Positions 25,563 through 33,699 of a stretch of 44,143 nt of DNA are shown in pieces. The notes beneath the pieces are model-generated. The model searched no databases and was not told the origin of the DNA. It worked only from the letters and a program-made list of their open reading frames with translations. Origin of the DNA: Deltaproteobacteria bacterium Ga0077539 (GTDB lineage: Bacteria; Myxococcota_A; Polyangia; Polyangiales; Ga0077539); the NCBI GenBank assembly GCA_001465015.1, contig LNEO01000166.1, forward strand, positions 1-44,143, given 5' to 3'. The position numbers and the translations under genes are program-made. How positions within the stretch are numbered: position 1 is the stretch's first letter; each line of letters starts with the position of its first letter.

Positions 25563-26843
25563 GCCTCGATCGATTTCGACAGAAGCTCTCTGCGGCAGAC
25601 CCCCTCGCGTCGCGCGGTCGGGTGACCGCGCTCGTCGGGTTGACCGTTCGCGCCGTAGCCCCCTCGGTGCGCGCGTCCGCCGCCGTTTGGACCGCTCGAA
25701 GCCGAGGTGGTCGGGTTCGACGATCACACAGCCATCCTCATGCCGCTGGGAGACGCCTCGGGCGTCGGGCTCGATGACGTCGTGCGCCCGACGGGCTCGG
25801 CGATGAAGATATCCGTCGGCGAGGGAGTGCTCGGGCGTGTGCTCGACGGGCTGGGGCGCCCGATGGACGGGCGCGGTCCGATCGAGGGTTCGGTCTCGAC
25901 GTGGAACGTCGAGCGCAGCCCGCCCGACCCCATGAAGCGTCGTCGCGTCGAGACTCCGTTGTCTGTCGGCGTTCGAGTGATCGACGGGCTGCTGACGGCG
26001 GGCGAGGGGCAGCGCGTCGGTCTCTTCGCCGGCTCGGGCGTGGGAAAGAGCACGCTGATGGGCCAGATCGCCCGGCAGTGCAGCGCCGATGTGGTCGTGA
26101 TCGCCCTCGTCGGCGAGCGCGGCCGCGAGGTGCGAGAGTTTCTCGAAGACTCCCTCGGCGAGGCGGGGCAGAAGCGGGCGTGCGTGGTGGTCGCGACGAG
26201 CGATGTTCCTGCGCTGGTGAGGCTGCGAAGCGCGTTCGTCGCGACGGCGGTGGCCGAGTACTTTCGAGACCAGGGCGCGAAGGTCTTGCTGATGATGGAC
26301 TCGGCGACACGCGTCGCGCGCGCGCAGCGCGAGGTCGGCCTCGCCGCCGGTGAGCCTCCTGCGCGAAGGGGCTATCCGCCGAGCGTGTTCGCGCTCTTGC
26401 CGAGGCTCCTCGAGCGCACCGGCGCGGGCGAGCGAGGCTCGATCACCGCGCTCTACACCGTGCTCGTCGAGGGAGGGGACATGGAGGAGCCAGTGGCCGA
26501 CGAGGTGCGAGGAATCCTCGACGGGCACATCGTCCTCGACCGCGCGATCGGCGCCCGCGGTCGCTGGCCGGCGATCGACGTGCTCGTGTCTCTCTCGCGC
26601 GTGATGGACTTGGTCGTCGACGAGAGACATCGCGCGAGCGCGCAGCGAATGCGGCAGATTCTGGCGGCGTACGAGAGCAAGCGAGACCTCGTGGCGCTCG
26701 GCGCATATCAGCGAGGCTCGGACCGAGCGACGGACGAGGCCCTGGCGAAAATCGAGAAGATCGAGGCGTTCTTGCGGCAACGTCGCGACGAGGCGAGCGG
26801 CTTCGACGAGACGAGGAGGGCGCTCGACGAGGCGATTCGTTGA
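25559..26843 (+). CDS. FliI/SctN-like type III ATPase, frameshifted near 5' end
   Basis: The last 378 codons (25707-26843) match the FliI/SctN export ATPase: GLFAGSGVGKSTLMGQIAR Walker A, ERGREVREFLEDSLGE, QREVGLAAGEPPARRGYPPS and GGDMEEPVADEVRGILDGHI. The first part from ATG 25559 ([14 protein letters not shown], then VGLTVRAVAPSVR) reads in another frame. Between about 25672 and 25697 the frame changes and the usual Gly-Asp-x-Cys stretch is missing. I infer a deletion of about 14 bp or a sequencing error. The ATPase domain would remain intact if translation began at GTG 25707. No flagellar or type III secretion gene is adjacent, so it looks like an orphan. Confidence 0.8.
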
Positions 26844-26910
26844 GCGCGCCCCTGCTGGCGCGAGAGGGCCAGCTCGATTCGCCGGAGCGTCTCGGTCGCC
26901 GAGCGCGCGA

Positions 26911-26970
26911 GGATTCGCCGCGCGAACGGAGGGTGGTCAAATTGACCGCGTCTCGGTCAAATTGACCGAG
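26911..26970. repeat. Paired palindromes at 20-bp spacing (26936-26948 and 26956-26968)
   Basis: Two perfect GGTCAAATTGACC sites start 20 bp apart with a 7-bp spacer GCGTCTC. A GATTCG/GAACGGAGGGT leader resembles those of the other copies. The site is in the 200-bp gap between the type III ATPase gene and phoH, about 80 bp upstream of the phoH start, so it could regulate phoH or be an inserted repeat. Confidence 0.8.
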
Positions 26971-27045
26971 TGCCAATTTCGCGTGGAAAATCCGACTGCA
27001 CGAGAGTGCGTACGGGGCGCGGTTCCGGGGTACCGTTCGTCGGGC

Positions 27046-28134
27046 ATGGCCAACGGCAAGGACGATCGCACTCCATCGAGGACCACCCGCGCTAACGCCT
27101 CCGCTCAGCTCGAGATCGACGACAACGGCGTTCTCATGGCGCTCGCGGGGCCTCGCAACGACAACCTCCGCGCGCTCGAACAAGAGGCGTCGGTGACCAT
27201 CGGGCTGCGGGGCAATCAGATCCACTTGCAGGGTCCTGCGGACGAGGTGGCCTTCGCAGAGCGCGTCCTGGCCGAGCTCGTCGGTTCGCTGCGCGACGGC
27301 AACACGCTCAACCCCAACGACGTCGCGCGCGCCGCGCGGCTGCTCCGCGAGCATCCGGGCCTGAAGCTGCGCGACGTGTTCGACGACGTCGTGCTCGTCT
27401 CTGCGCGGCACCGCGTGATCGCCCCCAAGGGGCTCGCGCAGAAGAAGTACATCGAGGCGATCCGCGCCCACGACGTCGTCTTCGGCATCGGCCCGGCGGG
27501 AACAGGAAAGACATACCTCGCTATGGCCATGGCCGTCGCCGCGCTCATGCAGCGGCAGGTCAAGCGGATCATCCTGACGCGCCCTGCCGTCGAAGCGGGC
27601 GAGAAGCTCGGGTTCTTGCCCGGCGATCTCGCGGAGAAGGTCAACCCGTACCTCCGGCCGCTCTACGACGCGCTGCACGATATGATGGACATCGACAAGG
27701 CGCAGGCGCTGATTCAGCGCGGTCAGATCGAGGTCGCGCCGCTGGCCTTCATGCGTGGTCGAACGCTCAACGACTCGTTTGTGATCATGGACGAGGCGCA
27801 GAACACCTCGCCCGAGCAGATGAAGATGTTCTTGACCCGCCTCGGGTTCGAGTCGAAGGCGGTGATCACCGGAGACGTCACGCAGGTGGACCTTCCGCGC
27901 GGGCAGAAGTCGGGACTCTCGGACGCGGTGAGGCTGCTGGCCGACGTCGAAGGGATCAAGATCATCAACTTCACCGCGGTCGACGTGGTGAGGCACCCGC
28001 TCGTCGGCAAGATCATCCGCGCGTACGAGGCTCGCGACTCGGCGATCGAGCGCGGCCACGCGCTGCGCGAAGAGCGCGAAGAGCGCTCGATTCCGCACAG
28101 CGCTGGCGGCGACGGCGGACCCAAGAAAGAGTGA
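27046..28134 (+). CDS. phoH: PhoH-like ATPase
   Basis: 362 residues from ATG 27046 (MANGKDDRTP); an in-frame upstream extension would overlap the palindrome repeats and is unlikely. An N-terminal KH-like part (about 20-85) is followed by the PhoH P-loop domain: GIGPAGTGKT at about 147-156, RPAVEAGEKLGFLPGD, Walker B FVIMDEAQNTSPEQ and ITGDVTQVDLPRG. It is a cytoplasmic ATPase linked to RNA metabolism. In many bacteria phoH is followed by a 7TM-HD phosphodiesterase and ybeY; here the next gene is instead a GAF/HD-GYP protein. Confidence 0.95.
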   Translation: MANGKDDRTPSRTTRANASAQLEIDDNGVLMALAGPRNDNLRALEQEASVTIGLRGNQIHLQGPADEVAFAERVLAELVGSLRDGNTLNPNDVARAARLLREHPGLKLRDVFDDVVLVSARHRVIAPKGLAQKKYIEAIRAHDVVFGIGPAGTGKTYLAMAMAVAALMQRQVKRIILTRPAVEAGEKLGFLPGDLAEKVNPYLRPLYDALHDMMDIDKAQALIQRGQIEVAPLAFMRGRTLNDSFVIMDEAQNTSPEQMKMFLTRLGFESKAVITGDVTQVDLPRGQKSGLSDAVRLLADVEGIKIINFTAVDVVRHPLVGKIIRAYEARDSAIERGHALREEREERSIPHSAGGDGGPKKE

Positions 28135-28167
28135 CGACGGACGTCATCAGCGAGAGGTCGCGGGACG

Positions 28168-30096
28168 ATGAACAAAGATCAACGAACGCTAGCGGATCGA
28201 GTGAAGGCGGCGCTCGCGATGCTGGGGCGAACCTCGAGCCTCGGCGAAGACCGCGGCGACGTCGTCGCGGTGACCGTCGGAAACCACACCGTGGTGGTCG
28301 CAGAGGCCGAGGTGCTGCTCCGCGGCGACGCCTTCGCCGAGCGGCTCCTGGCCAACGCGTCGCGCGACGAAGCCGCGCTGATCATCGTGGACGACGTCCC
28401 GAGCCGACTCGATTCGCTCGTCGCCAAACGGATCTTCGACGTGATCGACCGCGAGAGCACGGACACGAGGCTCATGCTCGCGCTGCGCAACGCGTTCGAG
28501 CTGCTCGAGGTGCGCGAGCGCGCCGAGAACCGCGCTCGATGGCTGCGCCGCTATCGCTACGAGGCCGGGACGCTCATCGAGAGCGCGCGAGACCTGGCCC
28601 GAGAGCGAGACATGGGAAAGCTCCTCGCCACGGTGCTCGAGCGCTGTCGGTTTCTCGCGGGCGCCGACGCCGGGTCCATCTACGTGGTCGAAGGGACGGA
28701 CGCGGACGTCACGCGCAGGCAGCTGCGCTTCAAGCTCTCGCAAAACGAGTCGCTCGCGCTTCCCTCGGGCGAGTTCGTGATGCCCATCTCGATGCGATCG
28801 ATCGCCGGCTCGGTGGCGATCACCCGCAAGCTCGTCGCGATCGAGGACGTCTACAACCTGCCCGCAGACTCGCCGTTTCAGTTCGATCCGAGCTTCGACA
28901 AGCGCGTCGGCTATCGCACCCGGAGCATCCTCGCCGTGCCGCTCGTGAGCGCGCAGGACGAGGTGATCGGCGTCGTGCAGCTCATCAACAAGAAGCGCGA
29001 CCCGCGCGAGCGGCTGCGGACGCCCGATGACGCCATCGAGCACGTAGTTCCGTTCGACGAGCGCTCGATCGAGCTCGTCGCTTCGCTCGCCGCGCAGGCG
29101 GGCGTCGCGCTGGAAAACGCGACGCTGTACGACGAGATTCGCCACATCCTCGACGGCTTCGTGCGCGCGAGCGTGCACGCGATCGAGCAGCGAGACCCGA
29201 CGACCTCGGGTCACTCGCAGCGCGTCGCGACGCTCTCGATCCGCCTCGCGGACGCCGTCTCTCTCGCGACCGACGGTCCGTACAAGGCCTGGCGGTTTTC
29301 TCCGTCGGATCTCAGGCAGCTCGAGTACGCCTCGCTGCTGCACGATTTCGGCAAGATCGGCGTTCGCGAGCAGGTCCTCGTCAAAGCCAAGAAGCTCTAC
29401 CCCTGGCAGATGGAGCTCTTGCGCGCGCGCTTCGACCTGCTGCACCGCACCGCGCAGGTGCAGCTGCTCGAGCGCAAAGTGGAGCTCTACGCGCGCGCCG
29501 CGTCGGTGACCGAGCTCTCGCAGGTCGAAGAAGAGCTGGCGATCCGCGCAGGGCAGATCGAGGCGATGTGGTCGCTCGTTCGGGACGCCAACGAGCCGAC
29601 CGTGCTCCCGCAAGAGGCCAGCTCGCGGCTCGACGAGCTCGGGAGGCTCAACTACGTCGATCTGCGCGGCAACGCGCGGCCCTACATCGATCCCGACGAG
29701 CTCTCGTCGCTGAAGGTCGCTCGCGGCTCGCTGACCGCCGCCGAGTACCGCGAGATCCAGCTGCACGTGTCGCACACGTTCGAGTTTCTCTCGAAAATTC
29801 CCTGGGGAAAGTCGTTCTCTCAGGTCCCGCAGATCGCGGGCTGCCACCACGAGAAGCTCAACGGTCGCGGCTATCCGCGGGGCCTGAAGGGCGAAGAGAT
29901 CCCGGTAGGTTCCAGAATCATGGCGATCGCCGACATCTTCGACGCGCTGACGGCCAGCGATCGGCCCTACAAAAAAGCGGTCCCAGTGGATCGCGCGCTC
30001 GATGTTTTGCACGCCGAAGTGAAGGACGGCGCCCTCGACGGAGAGCTCCTGCGGCTGTTCGTCGATTCCGGCGCGTACCGCGCGGTGCTGACCTGA
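28168..30096 (+). CDS. GAF / HD-GYP signalling protein with a large insertion
   Basis: 642 residues. An N-terminal part of unknown fold (about 1-110) is followed by a coiled-coil-like linker and a GAF domain (about 140-320). The HD-GYP domain carries SGHSQRVATLSIRLAD, the HD dyad in LLHDFGKIGV (about 390-399) and HHEKLNGRGYP (560-570), which fits a cyclic-di-GMP phosphodiesterase. About 110 extra residues (about 410-525, coiled-coil-like, then RPYIDPDEL) separate the HD motif from the next conserved His block, which is longer than usual. There are no membrane helices. It follows phoH by 33 bp and probably shares its transcript. Confidence 0.9.
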   Translation: MNKDQRTLADRVKAALAMLGRTSSLGEDRGDVVAVTVGNHTVVVAEAEVLLRGDAFAERLLANASRDEAALIIVDDVPSRLDSLVAKRIFDVIDRESTDTRLMLALRNAFELLEVRERAENRARWLRRYRYEAGTLIESARDLARERDMGKLLATVLERCRFLAGADAGSIYVVEGTDADVTRRQLRFKLSQNESLALPSGEFVMPISMRSIAGSVAITRKLVAIEDVYNLPADSPFQFDPSFDKRVGYRTRSILAVPLVSAQDEVIGVVQLINKKRDPRERLRTPDDAIEHVVPFDERSIELVASLAAQAGVALENATLYDEIRHILDGFVRASVHAIEQRDPTTSGHSQRVATLSIRLADAVSLATDGPYKAWRFSPSDLRQLEYASLLHDFGKIGVREQVLVKAKKLYPWQMELLRARFDLLHRTAQVQLLERKVELYARAASVTELSQVEEELAIRAGQIEAMWSLVRDANEPTVLPQEASSRLDELGRLNYVDLRGNARPYIDPDELSSLKVARGSLTAAEYREIQLHVSHTFEFLSKIPWGKSFSQVPQIAGCHHEKLNGRGYPRGLKGEEIPVGSRIMAIADIFDALTASDRPYKKAVPVDRALDVLHAEVKDGALDGELLRLFVDSGAYRAVLT

Positions 30097-30114
30097 GCTA
30101 CAACCTTCGATGTC

Positions 30115-30741
30115 ATGCCTATCGAGCTCGTTGCGCTCATGGTGATCGCTGCGTTTGCGCTGATGATCCTCGGCGGAATCGCCTACCAAAAGAACATCGA
30201 CCGCGAGTCGGTCCAGGACGACGAAGTCAAGACCCGTCAGATCGAGGCGCACTGGGCCGACATCGCTCGGCGAACCGGGCTCCGGCTCGTTCGCAAGAGC
30301 CCGTACGGCCTCGCCCTGCACGGCGTGCTCGACGGGACGCCCGTGTGGTTCGGCCTCTCTGCGATGGCCGACGGCCGTGATCGTTGGTGGGGCATTCGCG
30401 CAGAGCTGCCGCAGCACGCGGTGAAGCTGCTCGTGGCGCCCGCGGACAAGGCCGTCGGAGGCTCGTGGGAGCACACGATCCCGACGGGCGACGACGAGTT
30501 CGACCTCGTTTACAAGGTGCACGCCAACGACGCCGTCGAGGCGTTTCACGCGATCTCGCGCCCTGTCCGACAGGCGCTGCTCGCCCTGGGACCCGCGCAC
30601 CTCAACGTGGCGCCCGGGGTGATGGAGCTCACGGTCCCCTTCGAGCCGTCCGAGCTGGACGACGCGCGCATCATTTCGGCGCTCGAGCTGGTGCGCGCGC
30701 TCGCGCTTCCGCCCCCGCCGCGCGCTCACCTCGTGAACTGA
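30115..30741 (+). CDS. One-helix membrane protein, DUF3137-like
   Basis: 208 residues. One N-terminal transmembrane helix (ELVALMVIAAFALMILGGIA) is followed by a soluble domain with FDLVYKVHANDAVEAFHAIS and a C-terminal ELTVPFEPSELDDARII. The FDxxYxVxxxDxxxA spacing resembles DUF3137-type proteins; I am only moderately sure. It starts 18 bp after the HD-GYP stop, so it is probably the third gene of the phoH operon. Function unknown; its soluble part should face the cytoplasm. Confidence 0.72.
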   Translation: MPIELVALMVIAAFALMILGGIAYQKNIDRESVQDDEVKTRQIEAHWADIARRTGLRLVRKSPYGLALHGVLDGTPVWFGLSAMADGRDRWWGIRAELPQHAVKLLVAPADKAVGGSWEHTIPTGDDEFDLVYKVHANDAVEAFHAISRPVRQALLALGPAHLNVAPGVMELTVPFEPSELDDARIISALELVRALALPPPPRAHLVN

Positions 30742-30746
30742 GCTCG

Positions 30747-30762
30747 ACCACCCCCCGGTGGC
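30747..30762. terminator. Possible bidirectional terminator hairpin
   Basis: CCACC, four C, GGTGG forms a 5-bp stem with a 4-nt loop, in the 23 bp between the stops of two convergent genes. No T-run follows on either strand, so support is weak. Confidence 0.3.
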
Positions 30763-30764
30763 CG

Positions 30765-32489
30765 TCACATCCGCGGGGCGACGCCGCTGATGCTCAGCGT
30801 GTAGTTGGGGAAGGTGCCGTCCATCGCGAAGTTGCGCACGCACACCGTGTACGTGCCCGCCGCGAGCATGCGCGTAAACGCGTTGTCGCGCGTGTCGAGG
30901 TACGAGCACAGGTTGAACGAGTCGTCGTTGGTCGAGATCGTCCGACCCATCGAGTCGAGCAGAAAGACAACGGAGTCGGTCATCGCCGGGCATCCGCCGG
31001 CGCCGTCGCTCGATTGAATCACGAGCCCGTTGTTTGCCGGGAGCGTCACGTTGAAGCAGTCGACGTCGCCCGCCGCGAGCGAGCCGCGGATCACCAGCGG
31101 CAGGGGCCTGGCGGCCTCGGCCATCATGGGCGCGTTGTTGTTGCCAGCGCCCTCGGCGACGGTCGCGCGGCACACGCCGGCGCCGTCGCCGTTGGACGAG
31201 CACGCCTCCATGCCAGCACACGAAATCGACCCGAAGCGCGGGTCGCACATCCCGCCGGCCATCGTCGTCGAGCGACAAACGCCAGCGCCCATCATGGTCG
31301 AGCAAGCGAGCCCCATGCCCGAGCACCGCGGCGCCATTTCTGCGCACGTCGTCCCGGCGGACGAGCCGTTGGCCTGGCACGTGTAGCCCATGGTCGCGCG
31401 CGCGCAGGACGTCCCCATCACGCACCGTGTGCTGAAGCCCGTCGCATCACAGGGCATGCCCACTGCGATCATGTCGCGGACGCACGTGCCGACGCGCATG
31501 TCGTCGCCGGTGCACACGAGGCCCATCGCGCAGGACACCATCGAGCTGCCTCCGCAGATGCCTCCCTCGGCGCCGTTTGCGCGGCAACGGCCGCCCAGCG
31601 AGTTGCCCGGCATCATTCCGTCGGGAATGCACTGGCTGCTTTCGGGGCAGACCGTCACGCCGTCGCACAGGCCGCCAGCAGCGGCGCGGCGAAGGCAGCG
31701 GAACGTGTCCGTCCCCACTTCGATGCACTCGAGGCTCGCGTCACACATATTCATGTCGCGGCACGCTGCGCCGAGCGAGCCGTTGGCCACGCAGCGCCCC
31801 ACCTGACCGCTGCCGACGCAGGAGAGGCCCGTGGCGCAGAAGTTGGTGCCCGACGGGTTGCAGTCCGCGCCCATCGCGAGCGGCGGGACCTCTTCGACGG
31901 TGAGCTCGAACGGCTGGCCGGGCGCTCCCGCGGCCATCGCCAAGGTTCCGACGACGATGGTCACCATCTGGCCGGGCATCACGAGGCGGTTGGAGACGAC
32001 GGTCGAGGCGATGACCGCCTGGCTCACGTCGTCGTTGCATCCGAGGGACATCGTGCCGCGCGTATCGCAGCGATCTTGCATCCAGACGACGGTGTCGTGC
32101 CCGCCCATGCCGCCGGGCGTGCCCATGTTCGCCGTCGAAGCGCGCAGAAAGCCCATGTTCTGGACGCGATAGGTGAGGGCGACCTGGCGGATGACCACGC
32201 CGCCCTGCACACAGTTCGCGGGCACGGCGATCATCTGGTTGTTCGCGGCGCGCTCGGTCGTGCCGGTGTAGCGGGTCGTCATGCCCGAGCGCATGCCCGC
32301 CATCGCGAGGTCGACGATGTTGGCCGGGTCGCAGACGCGCGGCTGCGGCGCGGCCGTGTCCGCGCTCGCATCGGTCCCGGACTCAGCGGTCGTCACGTCG
32401 GCGGGCATCATCATTTGTGGCCCGCAGCCCTGAAGTGCGGCGAGCACGGTCGCGCCGAACGCAGCGGCGACAATGAATCTATGTGTCAT
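30765..32489 (-). CDS. Cys-rich repeat lipoprotein with C-terminal PPC-like domain
   Basis: 574 residues from ATG 32489. The signal ends in a canonical lipobox LQGC (Cys22). The first 200 residues form a beta-type region (IRQVALTYRVQNMGFLR, TIVVGTLAMAAG). A central region has about ten short repeats of the form (C)-x-(GLSC/GLVC/LECI)-(8-15)-xxC, e.g. GLSCVGSGQVGRC and GLVCTGDDMRVGTC, giving dozens of cysteines. The C-terminus (GDVDCFNVTLPANNGLVIQS, GTYTVCVRNF) resembles a bacterial pre-peptidase C-terminal domain. It is presumably surface-exposed and disulfide-stabilised. Function unknown. Confidence 0.85.
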   Translation of the reverse strand: MTHRFIVAAAFGATVLAALQGCGPQMMMPADVTTAESGTDASADTAAPQPRVCDPANIVDLAMAGMRSGMTTRYTGTTERAANNQMIAVPANCVQGGVVIRQVALTYRVQNMGFLRASTANMGTPGGMGGHDTVVWMQDRCDTRGTMSLGCNDDVSQAVIASTVVSNRLVMPGQMVTIVVGTLAMAAGAPGQPFELTVEEVPPLAMGADCNPSGTNFCATGLSCVGSGQVGRCVANGSLGAACRDMNMCDASLECIEVGTDTFRCLRRAAAGGLCDGVTVCPESSQCIPDGMMPGNSLGGRCRANGAEGGICGGSSMVSCAMGLVCTGDDMRVGTCVRDMIAVGMPCDATGFSTRCVMGTSCARATMGYTCQANGSSAGTTCAEMAPRCSGMGLACSTMMGAGVCRSTTMAGGMCDPRFGSISCAGMEACSSNGDGAGVCRATVAEGAGNNNAPMMAEAARPLPLVIRGSLAAGDVDCFNVTLPANNGLVIQSSDGAGGCPAMTDSVVFLLDSMGRTISTNDDSFNLCSYLDTRDNAFTRMLAAGTYTVCVRNFAMDGTFPNYTLSISGVAPRM

Positions 32490-32544
32490 CGAAATAGCCT
32501 CCATGAATGCAACGCGTGACACTTCACACGCGGCGAAGGAGGCG

Positions 32545-33699
32545 TCAACGCTCGCCGTCGAGCGCGGTCGCGTCCGAGTGCGGGACGTCTGCGGCGCCCG
32601 CGTCGGAGCTCGTCCAGGGCGGCGTCTCGAGGACGTCGGGCAGGGACGAGGCGTCGCGGCTCGAGATCGTTCCGCCGTCGTTGCTCACGGTCACGGTGAA
32701 CCGGCACGCGCTGGTGCCGCCGCGCCCGTCGCGAACGACGAGCCAGTGGTCGATCGAACCGAGCCTCAGCGGCGCCTCCCAGATCGTGTTTCTCGTGGGA
32801 ATTCTCGTGCGATCGTCGCGGTACGCCCCGCCGGTCGAGTAGAACGAGTAGAACGCGGTCTCCACCTGCTCTGCGGGTTGCCCGAACGTGTCGAGGATGA
32901 AGTACCGCTCGAGCCACGGCTGCTCGGTGGGCGCGGGGGCGATCTCGTGCACCGAGCCGGGCCGCACCACGAGGGGCCCCGAGCCGTCGTCGGGCTCGCA
33001 TCGCTCTTCGGTCGCGTCGCGGACGTAGCGCATCGCGACGCCGCCTGCGCCGCCGTCGCGCGGCGCGCTGAAGCGAAACGAGGGCCCCGGAGGGTTGTTG
33101 TTGAGCTGGCTTCGATCGATGACCACCACGCGCTTGAGCGCGCGAACGACGGTGTTTGCTGGGGCGCCGCCGTCGGCTCCGGGGTCGTTGTGGCGCATCT
33201 CGACGGCGATGGTGAGGGGCAGCCCCGCGGTCCTGGCGATGTCCGTGAGCCGCCCGGTCGAGATGTTCGAGCCGTACACCGCGCGCAGCGCTTCGATCCT
33301 GCGCAAGAGGTCAGCGGGCACCGCGAACAGCGCGTTGGGTCCCGTGAACGGCAGCCGCACGTTGCCCGCGCCCGCGTCGCCGAAGCATGCGTCGTTGGGC
33401 TCTGCCTGCCCGAAGGTGCTCTGCGCGACGAACGTCGCCGTCGCCTCGGCTCGCGCGCAGACATACCAGGTGAACTCGGGCTCGACCTTGAGGCCGCCGG
33501 TGATCACGCGAAGCTCGGTGCTCTGTCCCGGCCGCAGCTCGGGCGAGTCTGCGATGATCGCGAGGATGCGCGGAGAGGTGACCTTGTGCCGAGGCTCGAG
33601 CGGCGGAGGGTCGCACCCTATCAGCGCCCACGAAATCAAGGCTCCACCGCACGCGCGGGACGCGTCGGCAGGGCGCGAGGCCGAGCGACGAGCGGTCAC
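32545..33699 (-). CDS. Lipoprotein, partner of the TonB-type receptor
   Basis: 384 residues from a GTG that overlaps the receptor stop (GTGA). A short Arg-rich N-terminus runs into a signal with lipobox LIGC. The mature region has ILAIIADSPELRPGQSTELR, an Ig-like start, and later FTWYVCARAEATATF and ERYFILDTFGQPAEQV; much of it is beta-strand-like. The C-terminus is a Ser/Asp/Ala-rich tail. The reading frame stays open upstream through the receptor gene, which is a GC-rich coincidence. Coupling to a receptor suggests a surface ligand-binding or accessory lipoprotein, but I cannot name the ligand. Confidence 0.8.
   Translation of the reverse strand: MTARRSASRPADASRACGGALISWALIGCDPPPLEPRHKVTSPRILAIIADSPELRPGQSTELRVITGGLKVEPEFTWYVCARAEATATFVAQSTFGQAEPNDACFGDAGAGNVRLPFTGPNALFAVPADLLRRIEALRAVYGSNISTGRLTDIARTAGLPLTIAVEMRHNDPGADGGAPANTVVRALKRVVVIDRSQLNNNPPGPSFRFSAPRDGGAGGVAMRYVRDATEERCEPDDGSGPLVVRPGSVHEIAPAPTEQPWLERYFILDTFGQPAEQVETAFYSFYSTGGAYRDDRTRIPTRNTIWEAPLRLGSIDHWLVVRDGRGGTSACRFTVTVSNDGGTISSRDASSLPDVLETPPWTSSDAGAADVPHSDATALDGER

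Noticed and set aside
23763..26780. Minus-strand open frame of about 1000 codons opposite the kinase/ATPase genes
   Set aside because: Same reason; no domain and Arg/His/Glu/Ala composition typical of shadow frames.
28189..31425. Minus-strand open frame of over 1000 codons opposite the HD-GYP operon
   Set aside because: It runs antisense to secure genes and reads as Arg/Asp/His-rich low-complexity sequence; a GC-rich shadow frame.
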